Under the pieces are notes generated by a model. That model saw only the letters and a list, made by a program, of their open reading frames with translations, was not told the origin of the DNA and searched no databases. A stretch of DNA of 64,000 nt. It comes from Citrobacter sedlakii NBRC 105722. Lineage in GTDB: Bacteria > Pseudomonadota > Gammaproteobacteria > Enterobacterales > Enterobacteriaceae. The DNA lies in contig NZ_BBNB01000013.1 of the NCBI RefSeq assembly GCF_000759835.1, positions 1-64,000 on the forward strand, read 5' to 3'. Below, piece after piece: positions 8,162-15,692 of this stretch (within the stretch, counting starts at the first letter, position 1; each line of letters opens with the position of its first letter). Made by a program: the position numbers and the translations under genes.

Positions 8162-8899
8162 TCAGGCAGACAAACCGCCGTCCAGTATCAGCGTCTGCCC
8201 GGTGAGATAACTGCTTCCCTCCCCCGCCAGAAACGCCACTGCACGCGCAACGTCCTGCGTACGCCCGAGACGGCGCAGCGGAATATTCTGCTGCATCGTT
8301 TTCAGATGCGCCGCAGGAATAGCCTGTACCATCTCACCTTCAATCAAGCCCGGCGCCAGACAGTTAACCCGAATACCAAAGCGCCCCACTTCCCGCGCCA
8401 GCGAATGCGTCAACCCGATCATCGCCGCTTTACTGGCCGCGTAAGCCGTCTGCCCGCTATTGCCCTTTACCGCCGATACCGACGACATAAACACAATCGC
8501 ACCGCTGCCCTGGGTCATCATGGCGGGCAACAGGATCCGGTTCCAGTTCACGACGGAAACAAGATTGTTATTCAGCACCTCCTGCCAGTCCTGCGCGTTC
8601 TGGTGAATGTGCAGACCATCACGGGTCATTCCGGCGTTATGGATGATAGCGGCTGGCGCGCCGCATTTTTCCAGCAGCGACGTTGCCAGTTGCGAAACAC
8701 GTTCTTCATCGCTGCCGTCGCAGCAGTGCCCCTGCACCCAGGTTGCGGTGCGCAGACGCTGCGCGGCCTCCAGCGTCTGCGCGATCCTGGCCTCGTTGCG
8801 TCCGGTAAAGACAATATTCCAGTCCGGCAGCAGGTGGCTCACCAGCGCCTGACCAATCCCCCGGCTACCGCCGGTGATCAGCATCCATTTTTCCGCCAT
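8162..8899 (-). CDS. 3-oxoacyl-ACP reductase (FabG-like) of the peptide cluster
   Basis: This short-chain dehydrogenase of 245 residues starts at the ATG at 8899, one base after the acyl carrier protein stop. Visible motifs are the cofactor loop TGGSRGIG (9-16), NAG (88-90), Asn 112, Ser 140, and the YAASK catalytic pair Tyr 153 and Lys 157. FabG enzymes reduce 3-oxoacyl-ACP with NADPH during fatty-acid elongation. Here it is the last gene of a 12-gene run and presumably works with the ketosynthase, dehydratase and carrier protein beside it rather than in housekeeping lipid synthesis. It ends 7 bases before the shared terminator. Confidence 0.9.
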   Translation of the reverse strand: MAEKWMLITGGSRGIGQALVSHLLPDWNIVFTGRNEARIAQTLEAAQRLRTATWVQGHCCDGSDEERVSQLATSLLEKCGAPAAIIHNAGMTRDGLHIHQNAQDWQEVLNNNLVSVVNWNRILLPAMMTQGSGAIVFMSSVSAVKGNSGQTAYAASKAAMIGLTHSLAREVGRFGIRVNCLAPGLIEGEMVQAIPAAHLKTMQQNIPLRRLGRTQDVARAVAFLAGEGSSYLTGQTLILDGGLSA

Positions 8900-8900
8900 G

Positions 8901-9152
8901 TCAGTCCGCCATCGCCTTTTCAATACGCTGGCTCAGCTCGCGCAGCGTCATAAAGGGATTCTTCATGAACATTTCCGGATTCACCGTCACATTAAATTCA
9001 CGTTTCGCCAGCACCATCAGCTCAACGTAGTCCAGGCTGTCCAGCTCCAGTTCCGGCAGCGTCGTCTCCGGGGTCAATGCGTCCGGCGTCATATCTTTTG
9101 CGTCGCAGATCATTTCGCTGATTTTTTTATAGATCGTTTCTTGTTGGCTCAT
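8901..9152 (-). CDS. Acyl carrier protein of the peptide cluster
   Basis: This 83-residue acidic protein has the phosphopantetheine site in LELDSLDYVELM (Ser 39). It is similar in size to AcpP but clearly divergent, with a more hydrophobic C-terminal part (NPEMFMKNPFMTLREL). It would carry the growing acyl chain for the neighbouring ketosynthase, dehydratase and reductase. No phosphopantetheinyl transferase is encoded nearby, so a chromosomal one must activate it. The gene is one base upstream of the reductase gene and one base downstream of the dehydratase gene. Confidence 0.9.
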   Translation of the reverse strand: MSQQETIYKKISEMICDAKDMTPDALTPETTLPELELDSLDYVELMVLAKREFNVTVNPEMFMKNPFMTLRELSQRIEKAMAD

Positions 9153-9153
9153 T

Positions 9154-9942
9154 TTATTTTCCTTTTGTCAGCGCGCCGACCTTCAGGGTAACGGCGCTGC
9201 AAATGAAACGTTGTTGATAACAGGTTCGCGCCGCGATCCGCACCACCGCGCCCGTAGCGAGGTCGCCGACGACCAGCGCAGGGAGCGTGTCGATCACCAG
9301 CCGCGGCGGTAACGTATTCGCCCGCCACGGCTCAAGAAGCAGACTGTCGAAAATGACCTCCTGATGGGTCTGCATGACCGGGAAACGGTTAAAAAGCGCC
9401 TCCAGAGAAGGGCAGTCCGGCAACATCGCGGCGACAGAGGGTTGATGTAGCAGCGCATCGTCCTGTAGCAGATGGCGGAACAGCAGCGCGTCCAGGAAAT
9501 GCCACTGCTGGGCGTCGGGCAGCAGCGGCTGAAATGACTGATGCAGCCCGGCAAGCGTGGCGGAGTCCAGCACTCGCTGGCTCAGGCCGTCGTCGCGCGG
9601 AAAGCCCTGTTCCGGCGTAAGCTGACAGGACAGACAGGTTTCTCCCCCCGCGCGCTCTTTCACCGACACCACGACGCGCTCGCTCGCTTCACGCATCAGA
9701 GAGTACGCCGTATCCCGCCACAGTGGTCTGCGCAGACGTACGGTGCATTTCAGAAACGGCGCGCTGTCGGCGGGCGGGCTGATAAAACGCTTCACATCGA
9801 GTAACGCGCGCATCCCGTGAACACTAAGCGCGTGTCCCCCGCGTGCTTTCACCCACGCTTCGTCAAAATGCACCGGGTTGTAATCACCGGAAAACGCCGC
9901 CCAGCGGCTGGCGTCCTGATGACCATAATGCAGGGGCATCAT
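9154..9942 (-). CDS. MaoC-like hot-dog dehydratase
   Basis: This 262-residue protein has an N-terminal MaoC-type active site (FSGDYNPVHFDEAW, Asp 20 and His 25), which in the family adds or removes water across 2-enoyl thioesters. The rest, about 200 residues, probably forms a second, catalytically silent hot-dog fold, as in double hot-dog hydratases. In this context it would dehydrate 3-hydroxyacyl-ACP. It starts in the ketosynthase stop codon (ATGATGA arrangement), so translation is coupled. Confidence 0.8.
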   Translation of the reverse strand: MMPLHYGHQDASRWAAFSGDYNPVHFDEAWVKARGGHALSVHGMRALLDVKRFISPPADSAPFLKCTVRLRRPLWRDTAYSLMREASERVVVSVKERAGGETCLSCQLTPEQGFPRDDGLSQRVLDSATLAGLHQSFQPLLPDAQQWHFLDALLFRHLLQDDALLHQPSVAAMLPDCPSLEALFNRFPVMQTHQEVIFDSLLLEPWRANTLPPRLVIDTLPALVVGDLATGAVVRIAARTCYQQRFICSAVTLKVGALTKGK

Positions 9943-11192
9943 GCGTGTTTCTCCAGGATCAGCGCCGCATTCGCTCCGCCAAAGCCAAAGCTCAGATTCA
10001 GCGTGCGGCGAATGTCGCCCGCGCGGTGACCCTCGATCACATAATCCAGATCACAGCGTTCATCAGCCTGTTGGAAGTTGGCCGTCGCGGGCATCACGCC
10101 GTGGGCGATAGCCTGTAAGCAGACGATACTTTCGAATGTCCCTGCCGCGGAGATTAAGTGTCCGGAATAGGATTTGGTGCTGGAGACCGGGATAGCGTAA
10201 GCCGCGTCGCCCAACGCCATTTTGAGCGACTGGGTTTCGTTAATGTCGTTCAGCGGCGTTGAGGTCCCATGCGCATTAATGTAGTCCAGTTGTTCAGGCT
10301 CCAGCCCGGCCTGCTGCAGGGCATGGGTGATGGTTTGCACGCGGGCCAGACAGTCTTCCGCCGGCGAGGTGAAATCCCAGGCGTCCGAGAAGTTGGCGTA
10401 GCCGGTGATTTCGCCGAGGATCGTCGCCCCACGCGCCAGCGCCCCTTCGCGTTCCTCCAGACACAGCACCGCCGCCCCTTCAGAAAGCACAAACCCGCTG
10501 CGATGGGCGCTGAAAGGACAGCTTGCCCGCTGCGGGTCCGACGGCTCCTTGCTGAGCGCCCCCAGCACGTCAATGTTCCACACCGCACAGTGACTGGTGA
10601 GCGACTCGCCCGCGCCAGCCAGCATCATCTGCGCCCTGCCGCTGCGAATCACCTCATACGCGTCGCCAATAGCAATCGTGCCCGTCGCGCAGGCGGCAAT
10701 CACCGTATTCTGATAGCCGTTCAGCCCCCAGAACTGACTGCATGCGGCAGTCGTCACGCTTGGCATAGCGTAAAAACAGTTGAACGGCGAGGCGACGCCC
10801 GTTGCGGCAAATTCGCTCTGCGCCTCGTAACTTTCATCCAGTCCTGCCCAGCCGGTGCCCATAATCACGCCGCAGTCCAGCGGGTTATAGAATTCCTGGG
10901 GGGGCTTATCGCCGAAGGCCATGCCCATCGCCTGACGCGCCGCGCCAACGGTCAGGCGGGCAAACCGCGGCAGCCGACGCCGGATGGCGGCAGGCACCCC
11001 CATCAGACTCGGCTCGTTATCCACCAGCCCGAGAAAATGGGTGTTGATATTCAAGGCGGTTTTGTCGACGTAGCGATAGCCATGTCGTTTGTCCATGATT
11101 GCCTGCCAGCTTTCCTCTGCCGTTGCGCCAAGCGGGGTCACGGCGCCATACCCGGTAACGACAACCCGCTTAAAGTCATTATTCAGCTTCAT
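9939..11192 (-). CDS. Beta-ketoacyl-ACP synthase (FabF-like)
   Basis: This thiolase-fold condensing enzyme has 417 residues. The catalytic triad is visible: Cys 168 in AACATGTIAIGDA, His 308 in INAHGTSTPLND, and His 345 in SYSGHLISAAG, with Lys 340 just before. The nucleophile motif ends in Gly where FabF has Ser, and SYSGH replaces the usual TGH context, so it is a divergent member. It would extend an acyl-ACP with malonyl-ACP. There is no partner chain-length factor or malonyl transferase gene. It overlaps the upstream efflux gene by 14 bases. Confidence 0.9.
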   Translation of the reverse strand: MKLNNDFKRVVVTGYGAVTPLGATAEESWQAIMDKRHGYRYVDKTALNINTHFLGLVDNEPSLMGVPAAIRRRLPRFARLTVGAARQAMGMAFGDKPPQEFYNPLDCGVIMGTGWAGLDESYEAQSEFAATGVASPFNCFYAMPSVTTAACSQFWGLNGYQNTVIAACATGTIAIGDAYEVIRSGRAQMMLAGAGESLTSHCAVWNIDVLGALSKEPSDPQRASCPFSAHRSGFVLSEGAAVLCLEEREGALARGATILGEITGYANFSDAWDFTSPAEDCLARVQTITHALQQAGLEPEQLDYINAHGTSTPLNDINETQSLKMALGDAAYAIPVSSTKSYSGHLISAAGTFESIVCLQAIAHGVMPATANFQQADERCDLDYVIEGHRAGDIRRTLNLSFGFGGANAALILEKHA

Positions 11193-12609
11193 GTTCCATC
11201 ATCCTGTATTGCGTTTCGCCACCCCCTTGCGCCAGCCAGAGCTGCAGCGTGGCGTAGAGGTAGTCGTATTGGGTTTGTGCAAGGGCGTTCTCTAACGTCA
11301 AGATGTCGTCCTGCGCATTGAGCAGCGTCTGAAAGTCCACGGCCCCGGCGCGATAACGGCTTTCCGTCAGCGTTAAGCGCTGCTGGCTCAGCGCCAGCGA
11401 CTGATGCAGCCTTGCGCGCTGCTCGCTCGCGCTCAGCCGGTTTTCCATTGCCTCATCCACCTCGGCGAGCGCGGCATAGGCGGTCGAGCGAAAGGTAATC
11501 GCCGCCTGTTTAACCGCTAAATCCGCCTGCCGCACGGTAAGGCGCTGGGTGTTCCACTGGATAAACGGCAGGGCCAACGCGCCGCCCACGGTGCGTATCG
11601 GATCGCTGAACCATTGGTTAAATACCTGACTGCCGGCATTCAACGAGGCGTCAAGGGAGAGCGAAGGGTAAAAACGCAGCCGCGAGGCGTCGTATCCGGC
11701 AAGCGCCGCACGCAGACGGGACTCCGCCGCCTGAATATCCGGACGCTGAGCGATAACATACAGCGGCGTTTTTTGCGCAACCGGCACCTGTTGATTGACA
11801 TCCAACGCAGGCGACTCGTCAGCGTGCTGTTCCGCCGGTCTGTTAAGCAGCAGCGCCAGCGCATTACGCGCGCTGCTTCGCTGTTGCTCCAGCGTACGCA
11901 GTTGGTTTCGCCGCTCCAGCAGCGCCTGCTGCGCTTGCAGGACGTCAAGCTGTCCCACTTTCCCGGCCTGAAACCACGACGTCACCTGCTGTAAGGTCTG
12001 CTGAGAAATGGTCAATGCTGCGCGCTGGTTGCGGATCTGCTGGTTATACAGCGCGATACGCCAATAAAGCTGGGCGGCCGTCCCTTGGGTGGAAAGCATC
12101 GTCGCGTGATAATCCTGTTCGCTTGCCACCGCCTCCCATTCGCTCTGTTCACGGATACGGGCCAGCTTTCCCCATAAATCCACTTCATAGCCAATAGTGA
12201 TCCCACTGCTGTAATTCTCCTGCGACGCGCTACCGCGCCGCACATTTTTGCTGTTGCTGGCGGAACCGCTCACCGTGACGTCAGGGGTGAGGTTGGTATT
12301 GGTCAATCCTGCAGCCACGCGCGCCTGCTGGAGGGCGATCGCGGCAGCCGCAAGATCGTTATTGCTGATGAGTACCTGCCCGATAACCCGCGTCAGGCGC
12401 GGGTCGCCAAAACGCTGCCAGCCAAAAACCGCTACTGTATCCGGCGCCACTTGCCATTGCCGGGGCAGTGAGAGCAGCGGACGCTGGTAGTCGCTGCGGG
12501 TCAGTTGCCCACAGCCGGAAAGCAGTAGCGCTGTCAGAAAAACCGCGCCCCAGCGCAATTTTTTGCCGGATGGCGACGTACTACGTGGCGGTAATATCTT
12601 CATCGTCAT
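11179..12609 (-). CDS. Outer-membrane efflux lipoprotein (TolC/NodT type)
   Basis: This 476-residue protein has a lipoprotein signal (hydrophobic stretch ending LLLSGC near residue 33), so it is anchored in the outer membrane and forms a trimeric channel. The repeated long helices and the GYEVDLWGKLARIREQSE stretch are typical of the NodT family. It follows the MacB-like gene with a 4-base overlap. It likely provides the outer-membrane exit for the MacAB-like pump and perhaps also for the C39 exporter, replacing the chromosomal TolC. Confidence 0.9.
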   Translation of the reverse strand: MTMKILPPRSTSPSGKKLRWGAVFLTALLLSGCGQLTRSDYQRPLLSLPRQWQVAPDTVAVFGWQRFGDPRLTRVIGQVLISNNDLAAAAIALQQARVAAGLTNTNLTPDVTVSGSASNSKNVRRGSASQENYSSGITIGYEVDLWGKLARIREQSEWEAVASEQDYHATMLSTQGTAAQLYWRIALYNQQIRNQRAALTISQQTLQQVTSWFQAGKVGQLDVLQAQQALLERRNQLRTLEQQRSSARNALALLLNRPAEQHADESPALDVNQQVPVAQKTPLYVIAQRPDIQAAESRLRAALAGYDASRLRFYPSLSLDASLNAGSQVFNQWFSDPIRTVGGALALPFIQWNTQRLTVRQADLAVKQAAITFRSTAYAALAEVDEAMENRLSASEQRARLHQSLALSQQRLTLTESRYRAGAVDFQTLLNAQDDILTLENALAQTQYDYLYATLQLWLAQGGGETQYRMMEHEAE

Positions 12610-14537
12610 TCGCGTGCCAGCGCCTCTGTCGGATTAAGGCGAGCCGCTCTGCGCGCCGGGAAATAGCCAAACGTCAGGCCTATAAGCGCGGAAAACCCAC
12701 ACGCCATCAGCACCGGAAAGGCGGTAAAGACCATCGTGAAGGCGTCGGTGGCGACAGCGAAGATATGCCCTGCCACCCACGAGCCCATTACCCCGAGCAG
12801 GCCGCCGAGAGCGCAGATCATCACCGCCTCGATCAGAAACTGATTCATAATGTCTGACGGCCTTGCGCCCACGGACAGGCGAATACCGATCTCATGGGTA
12901 CGCTCGGTCACCGAAACCAACATGATGTTCATCACCCCCACGCCGCCCACCAACAGCGAAATAGCGGCGATTGCGGTGATCAACAGCGACATAGAGTCGG
13001 AGGTTTTTTGCAGGGCGTTTGCCAGTTGATCGTCGGTCTGGATAAAGAAGTCTTTTCTGCCATGCTCACGCAGCAGATGCCGTTCCGCGCGCTGCGCCGC
13101 GTCATGCGGTTCCAGCGTCGGCTGAAAACGCGCGATCAACGACTCCAGCGGTTTCTCGCCGGTTAGTCGCTGTTGTAAGGCCGTATGCGGCGCCCAGGCC
13201 GCCATAAAGCCGCCAACCACTTTCGGACCAGGGCGCGTGGCAACACCAATGACCCGCCACGGCGCACCGGCAATTTGCACGATCTCGCCGAGGGCGTTTT
13301 CACCGCCGGGAAACAGCGTATCGCGTCCGGTTTCATCAAGGATGAGCACCGGTTCGCCTTCGGCGACGTCACGCGCGGTAAAGCCATTTCCCTCGACGAA
13401 GCGCAATCCCTGCAGCGAGAAGAAGTCCTGCGACACGCCGGAAAGCATCAGCGAAGAATCCAGCCCCTTGCGGACCGCGAGCGTGGTGCTGCTCACCACT
13501 GGCGAGACGCCCATAATCCACGGCAGCGCTTGTAAACTCCGCACATCGTCCAGCGACAGCGCGCGTTCCATATCCGGGCGTTTGCTGCCCCATCCCGTTC
13601 CAGGACGGATCTCCAGCGTGGTGCTTCCCAGCTTGCCGATTTCGCTCATGATCGCCTGACGCGCCCCTTCGCCAACGGCCATCGACGACACGACTGACGC
13701 AATACCGATGATAATCCCGAGCATTGAGAGAAAGGCCCGCATCCGGTGCCCAAGCAACGATCGCCACGCCATGCGTACCGACTCATGCAGACTGCGCCCT
13801 AACGACGCGCGTCCGTTGTCCTGATCCGGTAACGCCGAAGCCTGCCTGACAGCAACATGCTGTTCATCGCTGATGATCCGCCCGTCGCTGATTTCAATAA
13901 TGCGCTGCGCCTGACGGGCCACGTCGCGGTCATGGGTCACGATAATCACCGTGTGCCCGGCGGTATGCAGCTGATGCAGTACATCCATCAACGCCTTACC
14001 GCTCACGCTGTCGAGGGCGCCAGTCGGCTCATCGGCCAGAATGATATGGGCGCCGTTAATCAGCGCCCTGCAGACGCTCACACGCTGCTGCTGACCGCCG
14101 GAAAGCTGAGCAGGCCGATGTTGCAGGCGGTTCTCCAGACCGAGCTGGCGCGCCAGTCGCTGTATACGGGCTTTACGCTCTGGCTCCGGCATGGCGGTAT
14201 AAAGCGCAGGAATCGCGATGTTCTCTTCTGCGGTCAGATACGGCATCAGGTGGTAGCGTTGAAAAATAAAGCCCAGATAGCGGCTGCGAAGGTCTGCCAG
14301 GCGCAGTTCGTCGGCCTCATGCACCGGCGTGCCGTTAATCAGCACTTCACCGGACGTGGGTTTGTCGAGGCAGCCAATAATGTTCATTAGCGTGGATTTC
14401 CCCGACCCGGACGCCCCGACAATCGCCACCATCTCGCCGGCGTGAAGGGTCAGTGAAATATCGCTGAGAACCGGAAGCACCTGCGTTCCGGCGTTAAACG
14501 CGCGGCAAACCTGACGTAAAACGATAATCGGCTCCAT
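12606..14537 (-). CDS. MacB-like ABC transporter
   Basis: In this 643-residue protein the N-terminal ATPase has Walker A (GASGSGKST), the signature LSGGQQQR and a Walker B ending in LADEPTGALD. Then follow one membrane segment, a large periplasmic domain and three C-terminal membrane segments including GVMNIMLVSVTERTHEIGIR. This is the MacB mechanotransmission layout and length. MacB pumps move substrates from the periplasm through MacA and an outer-membrane channel. Here the likely substrate is the processed and folded peptide, or a lipid product. Confidence 0.9.
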   Translation of the reverse strand: MEPIIVLRQVCRAFNAGTQVLPVLSDISLTLHAGEMVAIVGASGSGKSTLMNIIGCLDKPTSGEVLINGTPVHEADELRLADLRSRYLGFIFQRYHLMPYLTAEENIAIPALYTAMPEPERKARIQRLARQLGLENRLQHRPAQLSGGQQQRVSVCRALINGAHIILADEPTGALDSVSGKALMDVLHQLHTAGHTVIIVTHDRDVARQAQRIIEISDGRIISDEQHVAVRQASALPDQDNGRASLGRSLHESVRMAWRSLLGHRMRAFLSMLGIIIGIASVVSSMAVGEGARQAIMSEIGKLGSTTLEIRPGTGWGSKRPDMERALSLDDVRSLQALPWIMGVSPVVSSTTLAVRKGLDSSLMLSGVSQDFFSLQGLRFVEGNGFTARDVAEGEPVLILDETGRDTLFPGGENALGEIVQIAGAPWRVIGVATRPGPKVVGGFMAAWAPHTALQQRLTGEKPLESLIARFQPTLEPHDAAQRAERHLLREHGRKDFFIQTDDQLANALQKTSDSMSLLITAIAAISLLVGGVGVMNIMLVSVTERTHEIGIRLSVGARPSDIMNQFLIEAVMICALGGLLGVMGSWVAGHIFAVATDAFTMVFTAFPVLMACGFSALIGLTFGYFPARRAARLNPTEALARE

Positions 14538-14540
14538 CCG

Positions 14541-15692
14541 CTATCCCCGCCCTGCATCCTGCGCCAGCACCACCTGTTCACCCGCCGTTAACCCCTCCAG
14601 CACTTCAGCATACTGCCTGTCATTAATGCCGATACGGATGATGCGGGTGCGCGTTTTGCCATTCTCATAAGTGGTAATGGCGTAACGCTCGGTGTCCTGT
14701 GCCTGCCCCAGCGCGGCGACCGGTACGCGCAGAACGTTTTTGGCTTTCGCAATCTGGATAAACACCTGCGCCGTCATTGACGTTTTGAGCTCGCGCTCCG
14801 CGTTAGGCACTTCAAACGTTCCGGTGTAGTAGACCGCCATCGCCTGCTGATTGCCGCCCATTCTGTTTTCCCCGGACGCCTCCAGCGCCTCCTGCGGCGC
14901 GGGCTGAACAAAGCCCATCGTGCTGCTATAGCGTTTTTCCGGGTTGGCAATGACGTAGAAACGCAGCGGCTGACCGGGGCGGATCTTCTGCACGTCCGCC
15001 TCTGAAATCCGCGTTTGCACCTGCATGGTGTCGAGATTCGCCAGCACCAGGATGGTCGGCGCGGTTTGCGAGGAGACGATGGTCTGCCCTTCCCGGGTCA
15101 CAATCCCCAATACTTCGCCGTCGATCGGGGCGACGATGCGGGTATAGCTCAGGTTAGCCTGCGCGGATTTCACCGCCATCTCCGCCTGTACAATCTGCGC
15201 ATCGCTCACAGCGATCTGCTGCACCTGCGCGTCGTACTGCGCCTGCGCCTGCTCAAATTCACTGCGCACGCCAGAGCCGTCGCGCATCATCATCCGCTGA
15301 CGGTTAAGCTCCTGGCGATAACGTAACAGGGTCGCCTGCGCCGACAGCTTTTGCGCTTTGGCGCTGGCAAGCTGCGCGTGGGCGTTGTTAAGGTCAGACT
15401 CCTGAATGGTCGGGTCGATCTCCGCCAGCAGTTGCCCTTTTTTTACCTTGTCGCCCTGACGCACGTACAGCTTGCGAAGCTGTCCGTTGACCTGCGCCCC
15501 AACGTTGACCTGCACCGCCGGTTTCAGGACGCCGGTGACCAGCACGACTTTTTCGATATCCCCTGTACCAATGGTTTCCAGCGCCAGGTGTTCATCGGGA
15601 GAGTCAGAGGCCAGCGTCGTCCACGCCACGCTGCTGGCGACGACAAACACCAGTCCGAAAGCAGCCAACATCCAGCGGGTTTTACGCGTCAT
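14541..15692 (-). CDS. MacA-like periplasmic adaptor
   Basis: This 383-residue membrane fusion protein has one N-terminal membrane anchor (about residues 8-26), a lipoyl half-motif near residue 60-90 (VNGQLRKLYVRQGDKVKKGQ), a long helical hairpin, and a second lipoyl half (IVAPIDGEVLGIVTREGQTI). It is the only adaptor in the cluster, so it may serve both the MacB-like pump and the C39 exporter. It overlaps the exporter gene by 4 bases and lies 3 bases before macB. Confidence 0.9.
   Translation of the reverse strand: MTRKTRWMLAAFGLVFVVASSVAWTTLASDSPDEHLALETIGTGDIEKVVLVTGVLKPAVQVNVGAQVNGQLRKLYVRQGDKVKKGQLLAEIDPTIQESDLNNAHAQLASAKAQKLSAQATLLRYRQELNRQRMMMRDGSGVRSEFEQAQAQYDAQVQQIAVSDAQIVQAEMAVKSAQANLSYTRIVAPIDGEVLGIVTREGQTIVSSQTAPTILVLANLDTMQVQTRISEADVQKIRPGQPLRFYVIANPEKRYSSTMGFVQPAPQEALEASGENRMGGNQQAMAVYYTGTFEVPNAERELKTSMTAQVFIQIAKAKNVLRVPVAALGQAQDTERYAITTYENGKTRTRIIRIGINDRQYAEVLEGLTAGEQVVLAQDAGRG

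Noticed and set aside
8162-11192. Aryl polyene or polyketide pigment cluster
   Set aside because: Those clusters carry several ketosynthases including a chain-length partner, a thioesterase, an ammonia-lyase-type gene and glycosyl or methyl transferases. None is present here.
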